A stretch of DNA of 64,000 nt from assembly GCA_046483285.1 (NCBI GenBank), contig JAWODN010000121.1, positions 1 to 64,000 on the forward strand, read 5' to 3'. Shown here one piece after another: positions 18,075 to 26,483 of this stretch. The DNA is from CAYRTV01 sp046483285 (lineage in GTDB: Bacteria; Acidobacteriota; Aminicenantia; Aminicenantales; Aminicenantaceae). How positions within the stretch are numbered: position 1 is the stretch's first letter; every line of letters begins with the position of its first letter. The position numbers and the translations under genes are program-made. The notes below the pieces were generated by a model, which did not search any database, was not told the DNA's origin, and was given only the letters and a program-made list of their open reading frames with translations.

Positions 18075-19439
18075 TCAATATTCTTCATTCGCTTCTATTT
18101 TTATAATCCGGGAGGTGGTCTTTGTGACCCGGAAATCATGGGAAACCGGAAAGCCCGGAATCCAGACAATCCGGTCTTGAGAAAGGATCACCGGATACCG
18201 GTCTCTCAATTCGGGGGCTATGTTCCGGCTCCGGAATATTTCTTTAAGCGGTTTTCGCCCGGGCGCTCTCAGAGGGCGGTAGCGGTCTCCCCGGCGGCGG
18301 TTGCGCACCCGCAGGGGGAATGCGATTTTGGCGGCATCCAGCCAGGCATGTTTCCGGTCGTCGAATTCCAGCTTGTCCGGCCCCGGATTCTTTCTTTTTT
18401 CCAAATCCAAACTCATGGCGGCTTCGGGAATCCGCAAAGGTGATGTTCCTTCCCATTTCATATCGAAGCTCAGGGAATACGGTTTCGGTCTCAGCGTGAG
18501 GAGGCCCCGGATGTTTTTTATGACCAGGCCTTTTTCCAGGGGGAACATCCGGTCTTTTCCCAGCTGAAGAAGAATGTCCGCGTCCTCGAATGTCAGTCCT
18601 CTGACACCCCCCCGCAAACGGCGGTAAAATTCCCGGATGACCCGGCGGCGGAGAGCCAAGGGTATGCCGTCCAATCCGGATGTTCTCAGGGCCGGCCGGC
18701 CTTGAAAGTCACTTTCCACTGATTGAAAGACATCCATAGCCTGTTTATGCATATAATCATCTTCGGCCTGGATGATTTCAGCCATCCGGCCCAGCCGGGC
18801 TTCAATCCGGGGGTAGACCTCCTTTTTTAGAAGGGGCATCACGCGGTGGCGGATCCGGCTTCGGAGAAAACGCGGATCGATGTTGGTCTCATCCACACGG
18901 TACTCCATTCCCTTCCGGTCAAGATAAGCCAACACCTCTTCCCGGCTCACTCCAATCAGGGGACGCACGATGCGGCCCCGGCGCGGTTGAATCCCTCCCA
19001 GTCCCCTCATGCCGGCGCCCCGGAAAAGATGCATCAGGACCGTTTCGGCCTGGTCGTTCAGGGTGTGACCGACGGCGATTTTCGCCGCACCGGACTTTCG
19101 GGCGGTTTCTTCCAAAAAAGCATACCGGCGTTTCCGGCAGGCTTCTTCCAGATTCATTTTATGTTCACGGGCGTAAAGGCGGATGTCTTCCCGCCGGCAC
19201 TCACAGGCAAGCGAAAACCGCCGGGCGAGAGACTGGACGAATTTTTCATCTCCTCCGGCGGATTTCCGGAGTTGGTGGTTGAAGTGGGCCACTGTCAGCT
19301 CCAGCTTCCAGGATAAATCCATCAGGGCCAGCAGAAGAGCGACCGAATCCGGACCCCCGGAGCACGCCGCCGCCACCTTGTCCCCCGGACTCAACAATTG
19401 ATGACGGCGGATGGTTTTCTCAATCTTTGACAGAAACAT
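18075..19439 (-). CDS. tilS: tRNA(Ile)-lysidine synthase
   Basis: 454 residues, full-length TilS. The N-terminal PP-loop ATPase has SGGPDS (27-32). The middle domain and C-terminal TilS_C region (about 370-450, RNRRRGDRYRPL) are present. It converts cytidine 34 of the CAU anticodon of minor tRNA-Ile to lysidine, changing both codon and amino-acid identity, and is essential in most bacteria. An extended -10 (TGATATAAT) lies 10 nt upstream of the ATG, so the mRNA is predicted to be almost leaderless. A CAU tRNA lies divergently 140 bp away. Confidence 0.95.
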   Translation of the reverse strand: MFLSKIEKTIRRHQLLSPGDKVAAACSGGPDSVALLLALMDLSWKLELTVAHFNHQLRKSAGGDEKFVQSLARRFSLACECRREDIRLYAREHKMNLEEACRKRRYAFLEETARKSGAAKIAVGHTLNDQAETVLMHLFRGAGMRGLGGIQPRRGRIVRPLIGVSREEVLAYLDRKGMEYRVDETNIDPRFLRSRIRHRVMPLLKKEVYPRIEARLGRMAEIIQAEDDYMHKQAMDVFQSVESDFQGRPALRTSGLDGIPLALRRRVIREFYRRLRGGVRGLTFEDADILLQLGKDRMFPLEKGLVIKNIRGLLTLRPKPYSLSFDMKWEGTSPLRIPEAAMSLDLEKRKNPGPDKLEFDDRKHAWLDAAKIAFPLRVRNRRRGDRYRPLRAPGRKPLKEIFRSRNIAPELRDRYPVILSQDRIVWIPGFPVSHDFRVTKTTSRIIKIEANEEY

Positions 19440-19448
19440 CTTATCCGG

Positions 19449-19457
19449 ATTATATCA
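19449..19457 (-). promoter_or_regulatory. Extended -10 promoter of tilS
   Basis: On the minus strand TGATATAAT: a perfect TATAAT with the TGn extension. No good -35 box is seen. The expected transcription start near 19442 leaves about 3 nt before the ATG. Confidence 0.6.
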
Positions 19458-19527
19458 AAATCCTGAATGGAAGACACATGCGGGAAGATGATCCGTGCCC
19501 CTGCTCATTGTCCAGGCTGAGTGAGGA

Positions 19528-19556
19528 TTGACTTTGCTTCCCAATCTGACTATACT
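19528..19556 (+). promoter_or_regulatory. Promoter of the CAU tRNA
   Basis: TTGACT (19528-19533), a 17-nt spacer and TATACT (19551-19556), starting transcription about 18 nt before the mature tRNA. Confidence 0.8.
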
Positions 19557-19580
19557 TGACCTCTGAAAAATTACCGTCAT

Positions 19581-19654
19581 GGCGGTGTAGCTCAGTCGGT
19601 TAGAGCATACGGCTCATATCCGTAGCGTCGGGGGTTCGAATCCCTCCACCGCCA
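19581..19654 (+). tRNA. tRNA-Met (CAU anticodon)
   Basis: Cloverleaf: acceptor GGCGGTG paired with CACCGCC, discriminator A at 19654, anticodon arm TACGG-CTCATAT-CCGTA and T-arm GGGGG-TTCGAAT-CCCTC. The 3' CCA is not encoded. GGCGGTG acceptor stems with this D-arm are usual for elongator Met. Because the anticodon is CAU, tRNA-Ile2, the TilS substrate, cannot be excluded by eye. It does not look like initiator tRNA. Confidence 0.9.
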
Positions 19655-19660
19655 TTCAGT

Positions 19661-19723
19661 TTATCTTGTTTGTCTAGTTTGTCTTGTTTGTCTTGTTTGT
19701 CTTGTTTATCTAGTTTGTTTAGC
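19661..19723. repeat. 9-bp tandem repeat after the tRNA
   Basis: Six clear units of a 9-mer (TTATCTTGT, TTGTCTAGT, three TTGTCTTGT, TTATCTAGT) plus one degenerate unit, immediately 3' of the tRNA. Related to the array at 17826-17897. Confidence 0.85.
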
Positions 19724-19972
19724 CTGACCTATTCATAAAAAAATGGCGATGACACCGTCCCCTTTGGGCGGGCCTGTCCCACCGCATCTGACTATCTCTT
19801 GTCATTCATGGTCACCCCGGGCGTTACTATGTCATCACGAGCGCCCCCTTGTCATCCCGGGAGAAGCGAAGGACCCCAGACTGCTTCGAATTGGCAACCC
19901 ATTGTTCATACGTCCTGGCGAAAGCACTCACAGATCCCTTTTCACTTCGCTCCCCGGGACGACATGCCCCTT

Positions 19973-20490
19973 GTCATTGCGAGGCTTGCGTCAGCAAGCC
20001 GTGGCAATCCCTTCCTGCCTGGTGAAAGCGGAACCCCCCGCCCATACCAGTCAGGGATCCCTCGGTGCTTCGCACCGCGGGATGACACACCCAAAGGCAC
20101 GGCGTGCCCCGGGACGACATGCCCCTTGTCATTGCGAGGCTTGCGTCAGCAAGCCGTGGCAATCCCTTCTTGCCTGGTGAAAGCGGAACCCCCCGCCCAT
20201 ACCAGTCAGGGATCCCTCGGTGCTTCGCACCGCGGGATGACACACCCAAAGGCACGGCGTGCCCCGGGACGACAAGCCCCTTGTCATTGCGAGGCTTGCG
20301 TCAGCAAGCCGTGGCAATCCCTTCCTGCCTGGTGAAAGCGGAACCCCCCGCCCATACCAGGCAGGGATCCCTCGGTGCTTCGCACCGCGGGATGACACAC
20401 CCAAAGGCACGGCGTGCCCTGGGACGACAAGCCCCTTGTCATTGCGAGGCTTGCGTCAGCAAGCCGTGGCAATCCCTTCCTGCCTCGTCT
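19973..20490. repeat. 155-bp tandem array of REP-like units (three full, one partial)
   Basis: Unit starts GTCATTGCGAGGCTTGCG at 19973, 20128, 20283 and 20438, an exact 155-bp period; the fourth is truncated near 20490. Each unit contains three hairpins: GGCTTGC/GCAAGCC, GGTGC/GCACC and GGCACGGCGTGCC. Units 1-2 share CATGCC and CCAGTCAGGG variants, units 3-4 share CAAGCC. Almost identical units suggest recent amplification. 155 is not a multiple of three, so it is not a protein repeat. Confidence 0.92.
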
Positions 20491-20574
20491 GAACCATCCG
20501 GATCCGGTACCGCTTTCTCTCTATAAAGCCGTCACGGATCCCTCATCACTACGTTTCTCAAGATGACATAGGGG

Positions 20575-20619
20575 CAACAAACGCAAGCAACGCAACAAAC
20601 GCAACAAACGCAAGCAACG
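20575..20619. repeat. 9-bp tandem repeat (CAACAAACG/CAAGCAACG)
   Basis: Five 9-mers alternating CAACAAACG and CAAGCAACG, ending 12 bp before the asnB stop codon. Related reverse-orientation units (GCGTTCATC, GCGTTTATT) occur at 24821-24847. Confidence 0.8.
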
Positions 20620-20630
20620 CAAATAAGGGG

Positions 20631-22526
20631 TCAGTCCAGGTAGTGATCTTTCCATATGGAAAAGACCAGCAGCGCCCAAATTTGATGACTGTTGTTCCGG
20701 GAGCCGTCAAGATGGCTGCGGATAAGGCGCTCCACCTCGCCGGTCCGGAAATAACCGTCTTGTTTAATCCGGGCTGAATCCAGCCTCTCCAGCATCAGTT
20801 CTTTCAGTTCCTCCCGGAGCCAATGCTTGATGGGGATGCTGAATCCTTCTTTTTTCCGGTAGATGTTCTCCCGGGGCAGGAGCCGCTCCATGGTTTTCTT
20901 GAGAAACCATTTGGTGGTCAGCCCCTTCAATTTATACCGCCCCGGCAGCCGGAACATGAATTCCACCACTTTGTGGTCGAGCAGCGGGACCCGCGTTTCC
21001 AGGGAAGCCGCCATGCTCATCCGGTCCACTTTGACCAGGATATCGTCGATCAAGTAGGTGTGCAGGTCCAGATAAAGTTCACCGTTCTGAGAGTCAAAGC
21101 TCTCCGCCTTTTGAAAAAAAGCCGGAAAAGGTGGGGTGTGATACAGGGGGCTGCCGCCGTTTAAGGATTCAAGGAATTCCGGGGTGTATAAGCGGTTCTT
21201 CGCCTGGGGAGAGAGAAATGTCATCCACCGGAAATGACGGAGCCGGGGATCCAATTCCAAACCCTGGCCGTAGCGTTGAAGCTTGTTCCAGACCCCTTTT
21301 TTTCTGGGAGAAGGCGGCATGCGGCGGGCGATATGGGGCAGGAGGGCATTCACCGGAGAAAGCCACGGCGACCGGGCCAGCTTTTGAGCCTGATAATGTT
21401 CGTAGCCGCCGCAGACTTCATCCCCCCCGTCTCCGGAAAGGATCACTTTAACGTGCTTTCGGGCCATCCGGGACACTAAATAGGTGGGGAAAATGGAGAA
21501 ATCACCGAAAGGTTCATCCAGGTGGCGGATGAGTTTTTCGGTCAGTTCCAGGGCGTCGGGCCGGATGACGAATTCTTCGTGGTCGGTGGCGAATTTCCGG
21601 GCCACCCGGCGGGCGTGGCCCAATTCGTTGTATGAGCTGTCTTCGAACCCGATGGAAAAAGTTTTAAGAGGGGAGACACCCAGGTCCCGCATCAATCCCA
21701 CTACGGCGGAGGAATCGATGCCGCCGCTGAGAAAAGCCCCCAGAGGGACATCACTGATCAATCTCATTTGAACCGATTCTTTCAGCAGGGCATAAAATTC
21801 ATCCTGCAGGGAATCAAGCGGGCGGAGGGGATCCGGATTATTTTGTTCAGGAGTGATGTCCCAGTAACGGCGGATATCCATTCGTCCCTGCCGGTACTGG
21901 AGGAGGCATCCGGCCGGCAGCTTGTGGATGTCAGTGAAGATGGAGCGGGGCGCCGGTATGTATTCCAACGTGAGAAAAAGATCCAGCGCCCGGGGATCGA
22001 TATCCCGGGGCATTCCGGGGTAGGCCAGAACGGCTTTAAGCTCAGACCCGAACACCAGGGTCTTGTCCTGAAGCCGGGTATAATAAAGCGGTTTGATTCC
22101 CAGGCGGTCACGAAAAAGAAAAAGGCTTTTTGTCCGGTCATCCCATATAGCGGCTGCGAACATGCCCCGCAGTTTCTTGACCATATCCCGGCCCCATTCT
22201 TCATAGGCGTGCAAAATGGTTTCCGTATCCGTGCGGGTCTTGAAGCGGTGGCCCCGTCCGGCCAGTTCCTGTTTGAGTTCGGGAAAATTGTAAACTTCCC
22301 CGTTGTAAGCGATCCGGATGGTTTCATCTTCATTGGAAATGGGCTGGTGCCCGGTTTCCAGGTCGATGATGCTCAAGCGCCTGGCCCCCAGGGCGGCTCC
22401 CTGTCCGGCATACAAGCCTTGATCGTCCGGCCCGCGGTGGGTGATGGTCCGGCACATCGTCTCCAGGCGGTCCGCACTGGTTTTTGTCCTTGAATCCGGG
22501 AGCGCGAATCCGCAGATGCCGCACAT
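20631..22526 (-). CDS. asnB: Asparagine synthase (glutamine-hydrolysing)
   Basis: 631 residues. The start is fixed at 22526 because the protein must begin Met-Cys-Gly-Ile-Cys-Gly: Cys2 is the glutaminase nucleophile exposed by Met removal. The N-terminal Ntn amidotransferase domain spans about 1-210 (RRLSIIDLETGHQP, YNGEVYN). The synthetase domain has the PP-loop SGGIDSS near 260. It makes Asn from Asp, Gln and ATP; relatives also amidate sugars or peptides. It begins 2 nt after the stop of the membrane glycosyltransferase, so the pair is likely co-transcribed, and a role in surface glycan modification is possible. Confidence 0.93.
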   Translation of the reverse strand: MCGICGFALPDSRTKTSADRLETMCRTITHRGPDDQGLYAGQGAALGARRLSIIDLETGHQPISNEDETIRIAYNGEVYNFPELKQELAGRGHRFKTRTDTETILHAYEEWGRDMVKKLRGMFAAAIWDDRTKSLFLFRDRLGIKPLYYTRLQDKTLVFGSELKAVLAYPGMPRDIDPRALDLFLTLEYIPAPRSIFTDIHKLPAGCLLQYRQGRMDIRRYWDITPEQNNPDPLRPLDSLQDEFYALLKESVQMRLISDVPLGAFLSGGIDSSAVVGLMRDLGVSPLKTFSIGFEDSSYNELGHARRVARKFATDHEEFVIRPDALELTEKLIRHLDEPFGDFSIFPTYLVSRMARKHVKVILSGDGGDEVCGGYEHYQAQKLARSPWLSPVNALLPHIARRMPPSPRKKGVWNKLQRYGQGLELDPRLRHFRWMTFLSPQAKNRLYTPEFLESLNGGSPLYHTPPFPAFFQKAESFDSQNGELYLDLHTYLIDDILVKVDRMSMAASLETRVPLLDHKVVEFMFRLPGRYKLKGLTTKWFLKKTMERLLPRENIYRKKEGFSIPIKHWLREELKELMLERLDSARIKQDGYFRTGEVERLIRSHLDGSRNNSHQIWALLVFSIWKDHYLD

Positions 22527-22528
22527 GG

Positions 22529-24358
22529 TCACTCCGGCCAATATTCAGGCACGATGTCCACTTCAAAGAAAACGCCCAGATAGCGTTTTTCTTCCGACAG
22601 CTCCTGCTCAAAATAAGGGATGGACCCTTTTTCCGCCTGGACCGAGAGGCGGTAGAGATGAACCCATTGGTTCTTTTGAAAAACCCTCCGGGGGGTGAAT
22701 GACAGGGTTCCCCGCTGCAGCGAGCCCAGGGTGATTCTTTTGGTTTCTCCGGCGAAATGCACCGTGATGGTGTTGCTCATCCTGGGATTATTGAGCAGGC
22801 GGAAGGTGATTTTTTCAACAGGATAGAACGTTTTCATAATCATCTCGGCTTTGTGAGGTCCGCGGGTATAGAATCCCCGTCTTTCCTGAACCGAAGCGGT
22901 CCTGGGTATGAAGTTGTCGTCCAAAAAATACAGCCAGGTGTGTTCTATGCCCACAGGCTGTCTGTGGGCGGCGGGGTTGGTGTTGGTGGGAAGATTATTG
23001 ACCAGGGTTAATTCCACCGGCAGAAGAGTGAAGGGGAATGTCTTGGCGTGGGTGTCGGGGAAACGGGAATGCTGCAGGGGACTGATCAAAATTGGGGCGA
23101 TGAAGAATGAAGCGGCCACCCAGCTGACTCCCGCTTCTCTGGGGTTTCTTTTCAGACTCGGCAAAAAGAGGAAAAAAGGATATATGCACAGAAAGTAGCG
23201 GTTGGCCAGAGCGCCGCCGCCTCCATTGTAGTTATCCGGCATCAGCACGATATAGATCAGAATTTCCGCGGACAGGGCAGCCAGAATCATCCACTGATAA
23301 GACGATTTGCGGCGCATAAAAAAGAGAAACAGCGCCAGCACCGCCGGAAAATAATACCAGGTCAATCCGGTGAAGCGGCCGAAAAAATAATAAAAAATAT
23401 TGCGGACAAACACGTGAGGAGGATAGAGGTGTCTTTCCGCATAGCCTTCGGAAGTCATAACCCCCCCCCGCGCTTCTTCAAAGGTCAAATGATCTTTCTC
23501 CAAAGGATAACCGCCGTGACCGTAAAAGGTCTTGCGGTTGCCTCCCTGATAATTCCAATCCCCGGTGATGACGTAGTTGCTTCCCCAGAGCAGGGTGGAG
23601 ACCGTCAGGAAAACCAGCACCACACTTCCGGCGCGGAGCCATTTTTTTTGGAGAAGGCAGTGCAAAACCAGCGGACCCATGACCACGACATTGGGAGGCT
23701 TAGAAAAGACAGCTATAGCCGCCAGGGCGGCGGCCAGGATGTCGGACCAGGGAGAAAGAAGAAAATGGTGCAGCCAGGAAGGAGCGGCCGGTTCCGGGTG
23801 GCGGTGCTGTTCGGCTTTGTGTTTATAGAGCCAGAGAAAAAGGACGGTGAAGATCAGGAACAAATTAAAGAAATCCGGACTCAGCCACAGAAAATACACC
23901 ATAGCCACCGACGCGAAAAAGAAAGTCAGCACGGTCGCAAGGGAAAGCAGGGGGGAATTGGCCAAGGTGAAGTAAAGATAACCCAGGTAAAGCAAAACAA
24001 AAAAAAGCAGGACGTGGAAAACCAGAATGCCGTTGGCCCCCAGAAATTTCACGAAAGGGGCGGAAAAAAGAGAATGGGCAAAAGACTTGGCGAAATAGAT
24101 TTTTCCGTCTTTCCCCTTTTTTAAAAACAATCCCAAAGGGCCGGCGTCGAAGGATTGATAATAGCGTATGAGGTCCTTTCGAGTGTATTCGAGGTCTCCG
24201 TCCTGCGCGATGCTTTGGGTCACCATGTAATAGGTGGCTTCATCGGCGAAAAGAAAATTTTGCCGAAGTCCTCTTATATTGAGAAAAAGAGAGGCGCCTA
24301 ATGCGAATATGAAGATGAACAGAATGATTTGAAAGGCTGTTTTTCTCTCTTTAAACAT
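22529..24358 (-). CDS. Multi-pass membrane glycosyltransferase-like protein (GT-C type)
   Basis: 609 residues from ATG 24358 (MFKERKTAFQ); an upstream in-frame start exists but adds a non-membrane stretch. One N-terminal helix is followed by an acidic loop (FADEATYY) as in GT-C enzymes that use lipid-linked sugars, then about ten membrane helices, and from about residue 430 a soluble beta-rich periplasmic tail. It probably transfers a sugar to a lipid, protein or glycan on the outer face of the inner membrane; donor and acceptor are unknown. It sits directly upstream of asnB. Confidence 0.65.
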   Translation of the reverse strand: MFKERKTAFQIILFIFIFALGASLFLNIRGLRQNFLFADEATYYMVTQSIAQDGDLEYTRKDLIRYYQSFDAGPLGLFLKKGKDGKIYFAKSFAHSLFSAPFVKFLGANGILVFHVLLFFVLLYLGYLYFTLANSPLLSLATVLTFFFASVAMVYFLWLSPDFFNLFLIFTVLFLWLYKHKAEQHRHPEPAAPSWLHHFLLSPWSDILAAALAAIAVFSKPPNVVVMGPLVLHCLLQKKWLRAGSVVLVFLTVSTLLWGSNYVITGDWNYQGGNRKTFYGHGGYPLEKDHLTFEEARGGVMTSEGYAERHLYPPHVFVRNIFYYFFGRFTGLTWYYFPAVLALFLFFMRRKSSYQWMILAALSAEILIYIVLMPDNYNGGGGALANRYFLCIYPFFLFLPSLKRNPREAGVSWVAASFFIAPILISPLQHSRFPDTHAKTFPFTLLPVELTLVNNLPTNTNPAAHRQPVGIEHTWLYFLDDNFIPRTASVQERRGFYTRGPHKAEMIMKTFYPVEKITFRLLNNPRMSNTITVHFAGETKRITLGSLQRGTLSFTPRRVFQKNQWVHLYRLSVQAEKGSIPYFEQELSEEKRYLGVFFEVDIVPEYWPE

Positions 24359-25079
24359 GGGTATATCAATACCACAAGCCGGGCGATTATTCAACGGAAC
24401 GGCGGGTTGACTTTTCACCGGAGCTTCTTCAGCCCGGCCCGCCCGCAGGGTAAAAAAATGGTGCTGGAAATGAAATGCCGGCAAGGAAAAACGTTGCGTT
24501 TAAGCTTTTTATAGAAAAGATGAATTCATCATGAGTACATCACACCAGGAACCATGACAATGATCCCAATGTCATTCCCGGAGCGGAGCACTTTTGAGTG
24601 TGTCATCCCGAGGCACGCCGTGCCTTTGAGTGTGTCATCCCGCGGTGCGAAGTGCCGCGGGATCCCTGACTGCTTCGTCAAGGCGGCCGGTCCTTTTTCA
24701 CCAGCCAGGAAGGGATTGCCACGGCTTGCTGGCGCAAGCCTCGCAATGACAAATCGGCATGTCGTCCCGGGGGGCGAAGCGGCGGGAATTTTAGAGTGCC
24801 TCGTTATGCTCGCTGCGCTCGCGTTCATCGCGTTTATTGCGTTCTTTTAGTCTATCTGGTCCATCTGGGTCTATCTAGGTCTTCTCAGTCTATTCGGTCT
24901 TTTTAGCCGGCCTGCTGTGCGAGTGTTGCCAGGGAAGTGACGGTTCTTATATGAAGACGCTGACATTCGATCCGACGAAGCAGCACAAGATCCTTACGTT
25001 GCTGCTCTCCTCAGGATGACAATAACTTGTCTTGTCTAAGGTAGAGATCAGGCTGAGTGATATTGCCGTAAATGAATGA

Positions 25080-25108
25080 TTGACAAAACCATCACCGTTT
25101 TTTATGAT
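25080..25108 (+). promoter_or_regulatory. Promoter of the minor pilin operon
   Basis: TTGACA (25080-25085), a 17-nt spacer and TATGAT (25103-25108). The predicted start near 25115 leaves a leader of about 335 nt. A weaker second match (TTGACG-N17-CATAGT, 25285-25313) lies downstream. Confidence 0.7.
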
Positions 25109-25114
25109 TCAAAT

Positions 25115-25450
25115 AGGTTGGATTGACCGCAGGCTTGAATGGGTAAAGGGCCGGTGCGGACGCCGGTGATAAGTCCGGCACAAGGTATTGCGTAAAGGGG
25201 TTAACCGCAAGGGATGAGAAAAAAAGGGGTGATGGGGTGAGAAAATATGTTTGAAAATCCCCCTTTGATTCACCCCGGTTTCTCTTGACGCGGTTCCGTT
25301 TTTTCTTCATAGTAAGGATAGGAAAAAAGAGGATAGGCCGGCAGTGGGCACCGTTATCTTGGTCAGGCTGTTCCAGGGGAAGATCCTTCGGTTGGACCTA
25401 AGGGGGCGTGTTTGATGAGCTGCTTCCGGCGCAAGAATTTTTAAGGGCGG
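25115..25450 (+). promoter_or_regulatory. Long structured 5' leader of the pilin operon
   Basis: About 335 nt between promoter and first pilin with no reading frame of note. It contains a GC-rich hairpin around 25150-25185 (GGCCGGTGCGGACGCCGG) and two copies of GGGGTGA (25226-25232, 25234-25240), either of which can pair with TCACCCC at 25270-25276. The alternative pairing suggests an attenuator or regulator-binding RNA. No known riboswitch consensus was recognised. Confidence 0.4.
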
Positions 25451-25981
25451 ATGTTTATGAGAAATAAACTGATAAATAACAAGCGGGGGTTCACCCTCAT
25501 TGAAGTCCTGGTGGTGGTGGCTTTGCTGGGGATCCTATCCATGGCGATTTATCCCAATATTCGCAATGCCCAGGAAACCCGGAATTTGGAAAATTCAGCC
25601 CGGGAAATTTTGACCACTCTCCACACAGCCAAGTTTCAAGCGGTCAAAGAAAAGCTCTTTCACCGGGTGCGTTTTTTCACCCAGGACGGCCGCTGGATGT
25701 CGGTGGTGGAAAGACGGACCGACGCCGGCAGCGACACCTGGATCAAGGTGCCGAAGACGATGTATAAGACAGTCCCTCCCCAATTTAACGTGACGGTGGA
25801 CCTCCCCAACGATACGGTGACATTTTCCACCATGGGGGTGGTGGTTGATTTCGATTCGACCATGAACAGCATCACTCTGCAGAGTCCCAAACTGCACCGG
25901 CAGAATCAGCCTGACCTGCGGGCGGTCAGCGTTTTTGCCGGCGGTTCGGTCCGGTATGAGAAACTGCAGAGCGGAGGATAG
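25451..25981 (+). CDS. Prepilin-like protein (GspH/FimT type)
   Basis: 176 residues. Class III prepilin signal NKRG/FTLIEVLVVVALLGIL with cleavage after Gly13 and the conserved Glu5 of the mature protein, then a beta-rich globular domain. ATG 25451 follows AAGGGCGG closely; ATG 25457 is also possible. It is probably a minor pilin at the pilus tip or an initiation-complex pseudopilin. First gene of the cluster; 6 nt separate it from the next. Confidence 0.88.
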   Translation: MFMRNKLINNKRGFTLIEVLVVVALLGILSMAIYPNIRNAQETRNLENSAREILTTLHTAKFQAVKEKLFHRVRFFTQDGRWMSVVERRTDAGSDTWIKVPKTMYKTVPPQFNVTVDLPNDTVTFSTMGVVVDFDSTMNSITLQSPKLHRQNQPDLRAVSVFAGGSVRYEKLQSGG

Positions 25982-25987
25982 CCTCAC

Positions 25988-26416
25988 ATGAAAGGATTCA
26001 GACAAAACCGGGACGGATTTTCATTGATGGAGGTGCTGGTGGGGGTGGCGCTGGTGGGGATAGCCATGCTGGGGCTGGCCCAGCTGTTCACTTACAGCAT
26101 TGTGGTGAATTCCCGGGCGGACAAAATCTCCAACGCCACTTTTTTAGCCCAGCAGCAGATTGACCTGCTGCGCGGTTTCACCGCCCAGGAGTTGAATATG
26201 GCCGCTTCGGCGGTCGGCGATGAGCCTTTGGATCTCAATAGCGACGGGGTCATCGATTACCGGCGCCTGACGGATATGCGGCTCAGCGACCAGGTCTGGC
26301 ATGTGAGAATTATGATTTTTCCCCCCGAAGCCCAGAATGTTGATCAGGCTCTGCTGCTGGATAACCCCGAAAAATACAAAATCAAGGCTGATATCAGCAC
26401 CATTATCGGGCGCTGA
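25988..26416 (+). CDS. Prepilin-like protein (PilV/GspI type)
   Basis: 142 residues. Prepilin signal QNRDG/FSLMEVLVGVALVGIAMLG with cleavage after Gly10 and Glu5 present. The small globular domain has an acidic segment (LDLNSDGVIDYRRL) that looks like a calcium-loop. Second of three prepilins; PilV-type proteins usually join the minor pilin priming complex together with PilW and PilX. Confidence 0.85.
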   Translation: MKGFRQNRDGFSLMEVLVGVALVGIAMLGLAQLFTYSIVVNSRADKISNATFLAQQQIDLLRGFTAQELNMAASAVGDEPLDLNSDGVIDYRRLTDMRLSDQVWHVRIMIFPPEAQNVDQALLLDNPEKYKIKADISTIIGR

Positions 26417-26483
26417 AAGCATGATGGGGAGGCTGTTTTTTGAGGAATAACAGGTCGGGCCGGGAAAACATGGGGAAAAGAAA

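Larger units (their letters stand above)
19724..20630. repeat. Repeat-filled intergenic region before asnB
   Basis: No gene. It holds a deleted MITE-like end (TAAAAAAATGGCGATG at about 19739), REP-like units (about 19850-19968), the 155-bp tandem array (19973-20490) and a 9-bp array (20575-20619). Confidence 0.85.
24359..25450. other. Intergenic region: REP units, microsatellite, then the pilin leader
   Basis: No gene. 24359-24600 has nothing recognised. 24602-24750 is a REP unit in reverse orientation (ending CTCGCAATGAC). 24821-24870 is a degenerate 9-bp array. 24980-25025 is a REP-like fragment. A promoter lies at 25080-25108, and the remaining 340 bp are the leader of the pilin operon. 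Confidence 0.7.

Noticed and set aside
19973..20490. CRISPR-like regular spacing
   Set aside because: The whole 155-bp period is repeated with no unique spacers, and no cas genes are near.
19743..20526. Overlapping 60-180 residue frames in both strands
   Set aside because: They arise from the 155-bp REP array; the period is not a multiple of three, and similar peptides appear at every REP copy.
25115..25450. Cyclic-di-GMP (GEMM) riboswitch in the pilin leader
   Set aside because: Position and function would fit, but the GEMM core sequences and tetraloop-receptor were not found by eye.
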